A stretch of 64,000 nucleotides of DNA from Meandrina meandrites (lineage: Eukaryota > Cnidaria > Anthozoa > Scleractinia > Meandrinidae): NCBI GenBank assembly GCA_963693305.1, contig OY855905.1:46763895-46827894 (forward strand), read 5' to 3'. A program made the translations under genes and the position numbers. Below the pieces are notes generated by a model that was given only the letters and a program-made list of their open reading frames with translations, ran no database searches and was not told the origin of the DNA. How positions within the stretch are numbered: position 1 is the stretch's first letter; each line of letters starts with the position of its first letter. Shown one piece after another: positions 24,546 through 36,703 of this stretch.

Positions 24546-24916
24546 TCATAGCTGAGTAAATACCATTACAAGAGAAACAATTGCACATACAACGTGCAGT
24601 GAAGGAACGCCAGCTCTACTCTGGACTTCATCTTTGACAATTACCCCCGTGTTACAGTTGTCATGGCAACAGCAACTGATTTGGCACGAATACTTTGTAT
24701 CTTGTACCATCATACTGCATGAGGCTTCGTCGCAGTTCTTTCGTTTCCCACACTCCTTGAAATAGTGAATGGTAGTTTTCTCAGGTTTGGTTTCTGTCAC
24801 TTCTCGTGTCATGCAGACATAGGTTGAATCGTTACTACAGAAAGCTGATTGAAGTTTGCTCTCGCAATCCGCCCATGATTTGGCTGAGTAACAGCCCCAG
24901 CAGTCGAGGCCCAGAG
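24546..24916 (-). CDS. Ly6/uPAR three-finger GPI-anchored protein, last exon (copy A)
   Basis: The minus-strand exon starts after the acceptor GCCGTAG and encodes about 122 residues opening with ALGLDCWGCYSAKSWADC. The cysteine pattern CWGC…C…C…C…CC followed by CHDNCN is the Ly6/uPAR signature (LDCxxC start, CCxxxxCN end). A hydrophobic tail (VPSLHVVCAIVSLVMVFTQL) with SRAG just before it looks like a GPI-attachment signal. The signal-peptide exon would lie at higher coordinates; I could not identify it. A minus-strand AATAAA is near 24341. Family members act as cell-surface or secreted ligands and modulators; the target here is unknown. Confidence 0.82.
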
Positions 24917-24959
24917 CTACGGCGAGACAAACAGTATTTAATCAGATAATCATTTAAAT

Positions 24960-26890
24960 AATTGAATGATAATATTAGTGACTGCATTTACAGATATGCA
25001 CCCGCTTTTCTACGCTCGAATTTTCTGGGAAGTTTTCCTGTTAGCGCCGGGGTTTTCATGTAAAAGTTTGCGTGACAGCTTGGGCGAATGTTCACTATCA
25101 TCAATAAAGGGTCAGCTTCTGGGACTTCTGTCTTTAAAAAACTGATCATAATTTGAATCTGTTTTGTAAAACAGAGGCACCGTCAAGTAATAAATAAACG
25201 GCACGCTTGCAGGCATGCATGCAGAGAGAGGCGATGATGTTTGCATGTAACAACGATCCAAGAAATTGCAACTTTTTGTATTTGAATTTTTTATTTGCTT
25301 AAATTTCAAAACAAAAGTCCAATACATTGCATACAAACGATGTGATGCAATAAGTACAAGTAATGACCTTCGTCATTTAGCAACAGAAAGGCATAAATTT
25401 CCACATCATTGGCAAGGCGACACAGAAGGTTGTGTGACATTTCCGCGATTGTAAAGGTCGCCGATGGTGTCAATAACGCTTTGTAATAAATATTGTCAGT
25501 GCACGTTCAAGCAAAAGAAGGATTTTAGGAAGGCCACTTTTTCAATCTTTTTTCAGGAAAGAGAGGAAACTGATATCGGTTTGCCCTCTGAAACAGGCCT
25601 CTGCTGTGGGCTTAAAAGTTAGGACACTATCTTTCTTGTACAATTATTTCACTGATTTTCACTCTCTAGAACTCAAGATGACAAGTCACAAGTAACAATG
25701 CATGCTAAAGCAAACAAAAATTTCAGATATCTCACCTTTTCAATTGCAATCTGATCAACAAACTGCTATCGGTTTGCCTCGTGGAACTTCTGTCTCAAAC
25801 GTTACGATACAAACAGCCTTCTTCACTTCTCAAATTCAAGCAATTGGTATGCTATGTCGAGTTTGTGCACATGTATAACGATTACTTACCTAAGTGAGCT
25901 CGAATTTATCCGACATCAGATAAAGTACATCAGTCTCGCCTGACCCAAAATCAAACGCGTTTTGCCAATGCTCTAAGACGATTCATTCTCACGGCAGTCA
26001 GGATATGGCGAACCGAAAGTAAACAGCCAAAGTGCTTAGTTCCCAGTGCTCATGGAGTAAGCACCACAAAACCCAAATCGCAACTCGCCTGCCAACATAA
26101 GGCGAAGACTGACGTCATCGCCTGAAAAGGCTTACAGACTACGATAAAAAAAAACAAACAAACAAGAAGCTTAGAAGCTTATAGCCGGGTGTTAAACATA
26201 AACTCTTTTCTTATGTTAAAAAAGGCATTCATTAATGTGTTCAATGCTAAACGTGGCTCGCGCGAAAAGTCTGTTGTTTATTTTTTTCAGAACTATCCTC
26301 GTTCATTAGAACTCAACTAATGGTAAAAATAATTTCATTTATATTGTCAGTAATATTATTAATAATCATAAATATTCCATTAATTTTCATTAAGTTTCGA
26401 AACTGCCGTTAACTTCCGTAATTTTTTCCTGTTAGGACGACCAGTGGTTTCTTTCACATTGTTTACGCCTGCAAACAAAACAAAAGTGCAATTAATAAAG
26501 ACATTGAGACAAATTTGCACTGAAATTACGTAACCGAAAACCCGACACAATTTTTTTTGTTACCTCGAAAGTAGATACTTGTCACCATGTCACACATTAA
26601 CCTGTAATATCTCACAAGCATTATAAAAAAAATAAAAAATAGATAAAATAAATAAATAAATGAATGAACGTCATGCAATGCCTGCAGAAGCGATTTCGTC
26701 TCACAAGCGGTGTTAAGTAGTTTTCAGGAAACTGGTCAAAATATTAACGTAAATAAAAGAAGCCTGAGTAGCAAACGTTCCTGTGCGAGCGAAGTGCTAT
26801 GTTTCGCGCGCGAGTGAAGATTCTGGTCGCGCGAACATTGAGGCGACAGCAATAAAGGAAAAGGAGCGGGAGGGGTTGCACAATCAATAC
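24960..26890. other. Flank or intron of the Ly6 gene, no exon assigned
   Basis: AT-rich sequence without a recognisable coding exon. The segment 25195–26127 is missing from copy B, which joins at an AATAAA/AAGGCTTACAGACTACG context. A MITE start with GCGAGCGAAGTGCTATG lies at about 26765–26840. Confidence 0.4.
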
Positions 26891-26896
26891 ATATTA

Positions 26897-27655
26897 GGGA
26901 ACGTACGTTTTTTCTTGGGGGGGGGGGGGGGGTGGGGGAGGGCTGGGGCCTCAGAGGGGAAGGTCACCCACAGGCGGACCACCCTATGAGTTCGTGGTTA
27001 ATAATTGTTGACATAAGGTTATGTCGAAATCAATGGCGCGTATAAAAGATATATAGAGAAATATTACGTCGGCTTCGATTTACTGCAAAATATAAAAATT
27101 ACTCTAAATGATCTCGCAAAATAACGCTTTAAAGGGCTCGGGGCAGCGAATAAACATGACACAAGACTCAATCAACATTTCATCTTAATTTTTATTGAAT
27201 CATTTAGAGTAATTTTTATATTTTGCAGTAAATCGAAGCCGACGTAATATTTCTCTATATATCTTCTATACGCGCCATTGATTTCGACATAACCTTATGT
27301 CAACAATTATTAACCACGAACACATAGGGTGGTCCGCCTGTGGGTCACCAGTGAAAGTGAGCACCAAAAGGGGAGGGCCATACTTATTTGTGAGCTATTC
27401 AAGGGGAGGGTCACACACCTTTTCCAGAGGATTTTCGTGATGTTGCTTTCCATTTTTCTTATCTACGACATGGAACATACCATGAAGTAGTGAGGGCAGG
27501 GTCGCACTTTTGTCAATCCCCTAAAGGTGGGGGTTCAGAATTTTTTTTATAGAAACGCAAGGGAGGACCAACACATTTTTTTCAAAAAAATACCAAAATT
27601 CCGCAGCCCTCCGCAGCCCTCCCCGCCCCCGAAGAAAAAACGTACCTTTCCTTAG
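26897..27655. mobile_element. TIR element with AACGTACGTTTTTTCTT ends, interrupted by a nested element
   Basis: The left end GGGAACGTACGTTTTTTCTT pairs with the inverted right end AAGAAAAAACGTACC, each followed by G-rich or C-rich tracts. TTA lies at both outer edges. The 374-bp palindromic element at 26969 is inserted inside. No coding capacity is present. Confidence 0.55.
26969..27342. mobile_element. Palindromic DNA transposon, 374 bp, 7-bp TSD (copy 1)
   Basis: The ends CACAGGCGGACCACCCTATG and, inverted, CATAGGGTGGTCCGCCTGTG are part of arms of about 165 bp that make nearly the whole element a hairpin. Direct repeats GGTCACC (26962–26968 and 27343–27349) flank it exactly. It belongs to the same family as 29708–30596. 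The central spacer of about 40–50 bases holds nothing recognisable. Confidence 0.85.
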
Positions 27656-27779
27656 TCTGGCTATTTTAGCTAGCTCGATTCAAAAAATTATTCCGTTTGT
27701 CCTAGTTGCGAGTCATGTTCGAATATTATTTCGGCATGTGAATTTGATACACTTGTAAACCAACATTACCACGCCGCAC

Positions 27780-27965
27780 CAATCAGAAGCCCCGTTCGTG
27801 GCGAACAGGCTTTTCAGAATTGTGGGGTTTGCCTGCCAGCGTTCCCTTTTTCCACTTCCCCTCCCCAAACTTTCCCTTTTTTGCTCTCGCCCCAATTTTC
27901 GCGCGATCAGAATCTTCGCTCGTACGCGACACATGGAGCACTTGAAAGCGTGACCGTGACCAGCG
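27780..27965 (-). repeat. MITE of the CGAGCGAAGTGCTATG/GGGGCGAGAGC type
   Basis: GCTCTCGCCCCAATTTTCGC and TCTTCGCTCGTACGCGACAC are inverted versions of blocks in the repeats at 15940 and 44030. Non-coding; ORFs here are repeat translations. Confidence 0.5.
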
Positions 27966-28886
27966 GTCATATTGTTTCGCTAAAACAAAAGACGATTTTT
28001 GCATAAAACTAGAGTTAAATTCCAGGAGGAATGGCTTGGTTCACCAATATGGCCACCGTTTCTTTGTTTTGGTACACCAATATGGCTGCCGTGACGTCAT
28101 ATGAAAACGCTCTATACAATCTCAAACGCTGTCTTGAAATTGTTTACACTGGCCGTTTTGTTTTAAAGAACGTAAAGATTTCCTTGTTTACTACATCTAA
28201 TAGAACTCGGCAAATGTAATTTGTGTCTTTCGTTTATATTTTCTATCAGTCCTTTCTAACTGCCCGGGAGTATTTTGCTTTGAGTTTTACAAGCTGATTG
28301 CTTTCTTCTATTTTTACATTTACATGTAATGTGTAGGTTGTTTCATTTTTAAGGAGACATGGAACGCTCATCTGATACAATGTATGATTGTGTCTTTGAA
28401 TTATGTTGTGAACTTTATTGAATTTGAACGGCATGAGAATATTTTGTTGTTAAAGTTTCCCGGTGGGTAGAATTTTACCGGTAATAACAATTCCTGAAGA
28501 ACTGAAAATCGCTGAGCCTGCTTTGAACACACACAGGTACACTAGATTTTATGTGATACAAAGGGATCGGTGACTGTAAACACTTTCGCCAAAATTGCAG
28601 TTTTTGATATTTTTCTAGTTTTTTGGAAACCCAGCCGTAATTTTCCTCAGTAAATTCCCTGTTTTGTTTGTTTGATTCTTGAGTTCTTGTTGAGGTGGTG
28701 CTCACTTTTTGTCCCAACATATCCCAAGATGCATTTCGTTCCAACCAGAAGCGCGAAACTCTTGATGCTTGTATTCGCAACCTCGTTCCCAGGCCCATGA
28801 TAAAACGCTTGTCACGAAAATACTTCGGACATGTCAATAAACCATCGACTGCGCCCCATCGGCATTACGTCGGCTTTCCGAATTAC

Positions 28887-29064
<178 letters not shown>

Positions 29065-29184
29065 CACGACGACAATGTCGCTTTCGGTTCCACAAAAAAA
29101 ACCGAAGGTAAGTTATGAACCGGCTGGGGCCTGGTACGGCCCCACCTGGTTAATAACATTCGATACGACGCACGATAACAAGTG

Positions 29185-31475
29185 TTCAATATTTTCTAAC
29201 ACAAGAGTGAATTTGTTTTGGGTCCATAGCATAGTTCAGTATATCAGGCAGTGCACAAGTCACCATGTCGAATCGAATGGTAAGTGTCGACTAAATTCAC
29301 GGAAAGTTTAGCTTTTGGCGAGTGACGAAAACAGAGGTGAAGAACCTTGCAAAAACTCCTAAAAGCAACATTCTTGTTCCGTAGTGTTTGTGGAACTTAT
29401 TGAGCAGAATGTCAGTTCCGCGAACTCGACAGTGCAGTAATCTGGTATTGTTTTTTCAAACATCTCATCCTCTGCAAAATTTGTGACAATGGAGTTTTAA
29501 TTCTTCAAATATTGATCTAAAAGTTTGTGCATGAACAGGCAGTCTTATAAACTCTGACAACTGTGGTGCAGTATGGCCTCAACTATGGAGCTTCGCAAGA
29601 AAACAGGAAAATACTATATATACTATGCATGTTACTACCATTATTACACACACGTTGAGGCAAAATCGATATAAAAGCCAGCCTTAGTACAATGGCGACC
29701 ATCTCTTCACAGGCAAACCACCCTATGTGTTCGCTTAAATATTTGTTGACATACAAACGGACAAGAGAAATTTAAAGAAATCTATGACGGTTACGAATAA
29801 AGCACCGAACGATACATATTTCGGCACATCTCGATCTGAATATCTCAGTTGAGTTAAATGAAACGTTAGTCGACTCGTGTGAGGCGTTTTATCCGCTTTT
29901 CTGCGCCGTTTAAAGCGTTTTTTCACTGAATCCCTTTCGACAGTTGGCGTTACCCGTAAAAGGAGAGACAAGGCAGGCAGCTAGACATTCGGTGGCCGCG
30001 ACCGTGTGCAGTTCAAGCTCGAACTGATGCCAAACCATCAAAATTCTCACCTCGAAAACACCGGCATCCGATCGACTAGATATTTCCTCGTGCCTGTGCC
30101 GAATTAGAGCGTCATTCGTCCAAAATTATCTGAGACTGATAACGATCCTAAAGTCACAAAGTTGTAGATTCTCAACCAAAGGAATGTGAAACATTTAAAT
30201 AACAAAAGAAAATTTGACAGATCTGTTAAACACCAAGCCAAACGCTATTGTTTTCTTTTGTTATTCAAATGTTTTAAATTCCTTTGGTTGGGAATCTGGC
30301 ACCGATCATCTTGAGAAAGCTACTTTGCGACTAAAGGATCAGTTTTCTCAGAAAATTTGGAAATTTTCTGCCTGCCTTGTCTCTCCTCTTACGTGTAACG
30401 CCAACGGTCGAAAGCGATTCAGTGAAATAACGCTTTAAATGGCGCAGAAAAGCGGATAAAACGCCACACACGAGTCGACTAGCGTTTCATTTAACTAAAA
30501 TGTGATATTCAGATCGAGAGTGAGCCGAAATATGCATAGCCTCCTGCGCAGACGCCTTAGGGCAGGAGGCTAACACATAGGGTGGTCTGCCTGTGATCTC
30601 TTTATCGTAGAAAAGTTGAAATTCAACCAGTGTATGTCAAGAAGAAATGAAATCGGGTTTTCTGGCCGCAGTAAGCTCTAAGTTATCGATTGTTTATTTC
30701 TTGTCTTTCTTGGCTTCAAGTCTGTTTTTTTTTAAGAAGATTGGGAAGTTACTTTTTTTCTTGACTGTGTTTGCGTACGATCAGGTGATAACCACAGTCT
30801 CGATCTTAAGTTATGCTTACCCTGTTACCGGAAAGACCGAGGGCTCAAATGATGTGCTCTTTAGACTTTCTCTGATGGCCATAAAGAGAAAGGGTGACGG
30901 GGAGGAAGGAATGTTGTGCTGAATTTTAACTGGCAGCAAACTCAGGAAAGACAAGGAAATAGCGACCGCCAGCCAACTCGATGTGTTAAGCGGATGCACA
31001 ATGGAAATAAAACATCCAACAAGCTGAACAACAACAGCATTTGTTTAACGCGATGACTGTTACTCCGAAGACAATATAAGTTACTCTGTTTTGATGTAAT
31101 ATAAATTGTTTTTAAGAAGATCACATTTTCATTTTGTTTTACTGGCTACGCGTTTTAGTTACCCGGAAGTAACGACAAGAAAAGGCTGCGTTGCTACTTA
31201 CAGAACTTCACATATTGCGAGCAAAGTTCCCTTTTTTGCTTGTTTCAAGGAAAATAGAAGATTTGGGTGGATCGTTGGCACTCTCTGACCACATTTTTGC
31301 AAACTCTCAAGGGACTGTTTCAATTTGTCAAGGGAATGCTTTTCGCTGTGGGCGATAAAAACGTCACTGGATAGGAATGCGTCAGCACTTCTTAATCCCG
31401 AAGAGTTATTTTTGATAAAAAAAAAAACGACATTTGCGTCAGAGGAAATTTAAGTGTATCAGGAAAATCGGTTGG
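29185..31475. repeat. Distal part of duplicated unit 1 (partner 58735–60085)
   Basis: From GTGTTCAATATTTTCT onward the sequence matches 58735–60085 collinearly, apart from the 889-bp transposon at 29708. No exon is recognised in either copy. Matching weakens after the TTTGCGTCAGAGGAAAT block at about 31435, the last clear point of the unit. Confidence 0.7.
29708..30596. mobile_element. Palindromic DNA transposon, 889 bp, 7-bp TSD (copy 2)
   Basis: The ends are CACAGGCAAACCACCCTATG and, inverted, CATAGGGTGGTCTGCCTGTG. Arms of several hundred bases pair across a centre at about 30205 (CAAAGGAATGTGAAACATTT against AAATGTTTTAAATTCCTTTG). ATCTCTT is duplicated at 29701–29707 and 30597–30603. The homologous site at about 59247–59253 has one ATCTCTT and no insertion. 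An extra small hairpin (CCTCCTGCGCAGACGCC) sits inside the right end. No transposase is present. Confidence 0.9.
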
Positions 31476-31599
31476 AAACGTTCTCTCGCTCTAAGACTGA
31501 GCTACAAGAGACTCTTGGGTTTATATGCGGTTTATATGCGACACGCATCCTGTATACGGGGGATGCTAGGACTGCTTAGATAAGTTAACATTTTTTTTT

Positions 31600-31850
31600 G
31601 CAAAACACCCCCATTTATACTCTCTAAAACCTTTGCGTTTCAATGCTAATCTTTATAAATCGAATTATGTAACACAACGCCAACAATTAGCCGGATGTTT
31701 CATGTGAGCTTGCGCTTCCTCAGGTTAAACAGCTATACAAACGGAAATTGATTATCGTAGTTTATTATGAAACAGACAATTTTTTGCGGCCAACGCCAAA
31801 ACCGTTATGAATTAATTAATTCGTGAAAGAATTAAAATTAAGATGAAGAC
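31600..31850 (+). repeat. Displaced myosin V intron fragment
   Basis: The blocks TTTCATGTGAGCTTG, CAACAATTAG and GCCAAAACCGTTATGAATTA match 8370–8540, the intron before exon 8571–8664 of copy A. Here they lie upstream of the neck exons, out of order. This shows that the start of unit 2 was shuffled. Confidence 0.7.
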
Positions 31851-31887
31851 CAGTGGGAACCTACAGGTGGAAAGACTGGATGCAACA

Positions 31888-31990
31888 TTGACTGCTGTAG
31901 ACTCCCAACATATTGAAGTGCTCAGTGCAATAGGGCGGATATTACGCTGCTGTGTACGGTACTTAGCACTTGACAAAGTTTCTGCTTATC
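31888..31990 (+). repeat. Arm of a 5-kb-spaced inverted repeat (partner 36715–36815)
   Basis: TTGACTGCTGTAGACT and GGTACTTAGCACTTG recur inverted at 36715–36815 (CAAGTGCTAAGTACC, AGTCTACAGCAGTCAA). The pair brackets the neck exons and the nested repeats between them, and may mark an inversion or foldback insertion. Confidence 0.7.
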
Positions 31991-32367
31991 ATTTGACATC
32001 TTTTTGACAACTTTTTGATGGCTTTCGTTTGAACTGGCCAATCAGAATGGAAGAACTGCGACAAGTGGAGCTGTCAGTCAAGCTCTAGGACAACTGTCAA
32101 CTCCGCCTTTCTCACTTTCTCCATTGAGGTTGGACGTTTACAAAACAGAAGTTGTCAGAAAGATGTCAAAATGTGTCAAAAAATAATGAAAATGTTGTCA
32201 GGTGGCGACGTTACGGCGTGCACACACTGTCAAGAAAACAAAAATAGCGTAATCAAGAGCGACGCTTGTCAGAGAGTGATATACTAACGTTTGGGAGCGT
32301 GAACATTGCAAGCTGTCTTTTAACCCTGTTGCCGTGTTCCTAAGGTTTTTTGTTCTCTTTGGGTTTG

Positions 32368-33535
32368 GATCCTGATAAGTTTCAGATGGGTAAAACCAAG
32401 ATCTTCTTCCTTGCTGGTCAGGTTAATATAACCAAGAATATGAACCTAAATTACAATGCGGAAAAAAAACGACGTTAAATCTGCTTTACTTGGGTAATAG
32501 CTATGGAAACCACTTCAAAACAGATTAGCTCTGATAAAAGGCTGTTGCTCAAACAGTCCGCTGAATTAATCTTTGATAGCGTTGTTTTAATTTTAGGTCG
32601 CATATCTGGATAAACAAAGAGCGGACAAGCTTCGAGACAGCGGTATAATGATCCAGAAGAATTTCCGATGCTGGAGAGAACACCGCCTTTATCTGAAGAA
32701 GAGGCAGTCTGCCATCCTCATTCAGGCCTGGGTACGAGGTTACCTTGCAAGAAGGTTTGTATTAATTTGCCGTGATGTTTAAAAAAAAAAAATGAGTCGA
32801 AAATGTTTCGGCTTCTTTTGAGTTCACATTTACTAACCACACGGAAAATCAAACTTCAGCGGCAGTTAATCATTGCTAAAGGAAATCCATATTTGGCCAT
32901 TGACTGAGTTGCTACAGGCCAGGAAATGGTCAGAGAAAATTATCGTTCTTCAAAGTCAGGGAATTTTATTTCGAGTAACGGCAAATTATAACACCACTGA
33001 TTTAATACCATTGATGGGTGGAAGAAACATTTCAGGTCAATGTGATCTCAGCATGTATGCTTTTTCTTTTGGAAGTGGAGGCCGCGAGGCCCGCTACTGG
33101 ATCTGACATTTTGCATTTACTGTATTTAGTGAGGGAAATTTTATTTTTATCAGGGGACTGAAAATCAGGAAATTTTGAATACTTGTGTCTGTGGCAACAA
33201 TGATTGAGGAATTTTTGTTAACACAGAAATCTTAATGATTTTTTCTTAGACTTGCTCGAGACCTGCGAGAAAAGAAGGCTGCGATAACAATCCAGCGATA
33301 CTATCGTGGTTATGTCTGCCGCAAAGAATTCGTGTCCATTCGTTCGGCTGTGGTTACAATCCAGTGCTTCACTCGTGGCATGTTCGCCAGAAGGCTTAGA
33401 ATGCGCCTGCTGTATGAAGCTAAAGCAAAGATCATCCAGCGCTGCTGGCGGAGATACAAAGCGAGAGAGAAAGACAGGAATTACGAGAATATTTTGCGGA
33501 GGATGAAAGCCAGGCGAAAACAGCAGCAATTCAAT
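32368..33535 (+). CDS. MYO5: Myosin V copy B: end of motor and IQ neck (partial)
   Basis: Three pieces are present: about 32368–32421 (DPDKFQMGKTKIFFLAGQ, the end of the motor and converter), 32597–32754 and 33250–33535. Splice borders and phases agree. The last two encode the lever arm, which binds calmodulin or light chains: IQ1 IQKNFRCWREH, IQ2 IQAWVRGYLAR, IQ3 IQRYYRGYVCR, IQ4 IQCFTRGMFAR, IQ5 IQRCWRRYKAR. IQ6 is degenerate (NYENILRRMKARRK) with seven codons missing relative to the intact version in the inverted exon at 38016. The first piece has no credible 3' splice site upstream, so the duplication breakpoint may lie within that exon. No other motor exon is in the window. Confidence 0.85.
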
Positions 33536-33830
33536 GTAAGTGAAAGTTTTTTAATCTGGATTCGTTTTCCCATAACCAATGATGTTCGCCGGGCATTCAT
33601 GACTTCATGTCATGTGGTGAAATAACCAAACTGATTGGCAACTAACGGAATTGAGCAAAATGAAAGTGAAGTTAATGTTTAACACTTACAAATTAAGAAA
33701 TCCTTTTACAGCGGAAGGATTCTGTCCCTGGAGAGCTTAGCTCATGTGCAGTATGAAAATTTTGTGGTGCATGTTGTAATGCTTGGATCATTGGCGAAAC
33801 TTGTCGACGTTTTTCTACACGTCGTCGTAC

Positions 33831-34811
33831 AAGTGTAGTGTTTCAAAACTGAACCCCCCAAAAATATTTTGAGGTAAAAATTATACCCCCCTTCCCAATT
33901 CTTGTTTGAAAAACGTACCCCCCCCCCCCCCCCCCCCCCCCCCAAGAATCCCTAAAACGAGAGTGGGCCGAAAATACCAAGTACATAGACACCTTTTTGT
34001 ATTTTTGGAGCACAAATAAATAAATAAATAAAGTGTCTTTATTGCAATTGATAAAATACATATCAATAGTTACAATAGTAAATATATTAGAAAGAGCCAA
34101 ATACAGGAATAAGAATAAAAATTAAAATATTTACAATTATGATGTTAATGATTTGACTCGCAGTATAAAACAGAGGTCTGAATAGGATGTATTGTAACCT
34201 TTGAAAAGGTCAGTTAAGCTAAATATTATCGTACCGTACACTCTTTGAAGACACCCGCTGTACATGTCAGATTGAATTTCTGATATCAAACAACAAAATA
34301 GCTCACCCGCTTTAGCAAATTCTTCGAAGCTCCCAGCCGCTACAGCCTTTCTCGTCTCCCGTTTTACATCCCAGGCTTTGTAGATTGGCATTTTCGATCT
34401 TTTTTTCAAATATACCGATTGAAGGACTGCGAAAAGATCGAGCACAAACTGTCGAGCAGGAGGGAGCAATCCAACTTAATTAATAAAGAGCCTTCTGCAC
34501 ACTTGAGTACTGTATGCCACAAAAAGACAGCTAGGCTCTTGCGTTACCATGTCAAACAACCCTTCCCTCGGGACCTGAAATCGCGTCAAATTCTTTCCTT
34601 TTCCCCAACCACGGGATCGAGGATAGATCACCAGACGTCAAATTCAATAGACTGCTGTTGCTGTGTCATAAAATTTGACCCCCCCTCATGTTTCTTACCA
34701 GAGAAAAATTTACCCCCCAAAAAGGGGCTTGTTTTAAAATTGTACCCCCCCTCCAAATCCACCGCCCCCCCCCCCCCCCACCCCCTTGGGACGTAATAAA
34801 CGATCGGTCCC
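33831..34811. mobile_element. Harbinger-like non-autonomous element, left terminus missing
   Basis: The right end GGGACGTAATAAACGATCGG… terminating GGTCCC/TTA matches the complete element at 62066–62920. The left inverted terminus is absent; homology starts at AAGTGTAGTGTTTC. It contains poly-C expansions (about 33920–33943, 34764–34780) and a degraded minus-strand ORF (34137–34469) sharing the IYKAWDVKRETRKAVAAGSF block with the 62-kb copy. Confidence 0.7.
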
Positions 34812-36230
34812 TTAAACGTTTTGACACAGGGAGCAAAGAAAACATTGCGTGCAGAATGTAATTTAATTAAGCGAAATATTTTCACGTATGTTAAACACTG
34901 CAAGCAGTTGAATGAAAAAGTTTTGTTTTCATGACTGAGAACAGCTTTCAAATAGTCAATACATGGAAATAACAATCAGATCAGAATTCAATAACTATTT
35001 AAGCGAGTTTTCATTCTGTCTTAACTACTTTTTGGCAAGTTTCAATATTTATGCAAATTTCGCGCGAAATGTAATTTGATTACACTGTCTTGTGTTCAGG
35101 CTCTAGATTGAATCTTGAATGGTGAAAACAAAACTCTTTTTTAATGAAAGTTGCATTCTGTGAATGATAACCTGCTTCAGTTGAATTGAACAATCAATTG
35201 CTGTCTAGAATCTTATTTAATTTTCCATTTTTTTTCAAAGTTATTTTTTGTTTATGAACACAAATGTCACTTCCAGATTATTTTCATCAAAAGATGTCAA
35301 TTTCACGTTGCGTTTCACACTTGAAAACGAGGATTCATATTATTTTGCACTGTAAAACATTTATTCCAATTACATACATGGCAATTTCCTTTACAAGTGC
35401 GTGTCGTGCTCGAGCTCCGTTCGACCGTTGCTTCTGATTGGATTACGATCACCACACCAAGCCCGCAGTGAGGCGGGCTATTGTTTAAGCCCAATTACAC
35501 CGAACGATTATCGATCCCGAACCATTCCCTTGGGATTGCTAACAGCATTTTTCTACTACATAGAGTCTAATGCGCATGCGCATTAGACTCAAAAATAGAT
35601 CAGTCAAAACCCCCAGTGTGTCAGGACAGAAGAGGATTTTTTAATTTGACCTTTGCCAGCGAGTAAAAGTCATTAAAACGTGCAAATTTGAATTTAACGC
35701 GGTCTTCTAGAATTCCGCTTCTGTCATGACACACTACAGTATTCCAGGTTTACATCTCTGTAGTGTCAGCCCATGAAGCTCTAAATCTGCGCTGAATTCT
35801 TGGACACAAAATTGTCGGAAAAGTCCAAACTTCGAGATTTCCGAAGGGGGTCCCGAAGGTGTTCCGATTAAAACACGAGTGCCAAGGGAGGTAATTATGG
35901 TAATTACATTCCACGCTTTAAGACCTTTAACGTTGAGATCAGAAAAGAACAATGCGGAGCAGAATGCTCTTGGTTTTACAAAGAAAAAAATACAACCAAA
36001 ATGCATTGTAAAATAAACTGATTTCATGAACAAGACAAATTTTCTTACAGCAGATGTTGAAATGCAAACAAGTGCTTTGTGTCTACGACTTGAATCTTTT
36101 GCTGTTCTGTTGAATGGGGCCACAGGATCCGTGCCACATGTGAACACTTCAAATCACGCGCCATATTTTATTCAGTCACGAATATTCCGTACACTTGTCG
36201 ATGCCAGTCATTGCGCTTCATGTATACGCT
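34812..36230. other. No supported gene; one perfect palindrome
   Basis: AT-rich sequence. A minus-strand open frame (35734–36147) has a plausible donor inside it but resembles nothing I know. The only distinctive feature is the 28-base palindrome at 35563. Confidence 0.4.
35563..35590. promoter_or_regulatory. 28-bp perfect palindrome with NRF1-type core
   Basis: GAGTCTAA TGCGCATGCGCA TTAGACTC is a perfect palindrome. Its central TGCGCATGCGCA fits the NRF1/alpha-PAL consensus YGCGCAYGCGCR. There is no adjacent gene start that I can support, so a regulatory role is only a possibility; it may simply be the centre of a foldback. Confidence 0.4.
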
Positions 36231-36233
36231 TTA

Positions 36234-36383
36234 GCCTGCAAGCAGGCTCTCTTTGGGGCAACGCGCGAGTGGCGAAGCCGCAGCTCGCTTTGCTCGCCCA
36301 CTCAGCGGCCCGCTATTTCGCGGCCGCTTGCGCGCTGCTACCAAACTCGCGGCCCTCAAAGAGAGCCTGCTCGCAGGCTACAT
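36234..36383. repeat. TIR MITE (GCCTGCAAGCAGGCTCTC)
   Basis: GCAGGCTCTCTTTG at the left pairs with CAAAGAGAGCCTGC at the right. The ends themselves are palindromic (GCCTGCAAGCAGGC, GCCTGCTCGCAGGC). The interior is GC-rich and non-coding. Confidence 0.8.
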
Positions 36384-36414
36384 ACGCTTTAAATAAGTGA
36401 ATAATGATTGCCTA

Positions 36415-36703
36415 ACCCCCGCGACCTTAAACAAACTCCTTTTTTGCGGTCAACGCCAAAGCCGTTATAAATAAATTCAATTGTTTGAATTTATTTTAAA
36501 CCGTTCGTCGCAGATAAATAAATAAATCCCTCGGAAAAATAGGGGTGGAGTAAATCACACAATCACGACAAAAACAAACCTAATCATTTCGGCGTACAAA
36601 CGTCAAACGGCAGACAGCAGGAGTGGAATTTAAATAAAAGCAGTCATCTTTCTAAAAAGAACCTTACAGCTACAAATTCCTTTACAGTTTTGGTGACTCA
36701 GAT
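36415..36703 (+). repeat. Mosaic of displaced myosin V intron and exon-edge fragments
   Basis: 36430–36515 matches 8485–8575, including the acceptor TTCGTCGCAG and the first bases of exon 8571. It then jumps to a repeat resembling 13725–13815. 36645–36703 matches 7029–7086, the sequence just before exon 7221. Order is reversed relative to copy A (8.5 kb, then 7.0 kb). No complete exon remains. Confidence 0.7.

Noticed and set aside
35734..36147. 137-residue minus-strand ORF
   Set aside because: No recognisable domain and an internal donor-like site. It could be a decayed exon, but nothing beyond openness supports it.
36195..36400. Overlapping plus-strand ORFs in GC-rich sequence
   Set aside because: They are translations of a TIR MITE whose ends pair with each other.
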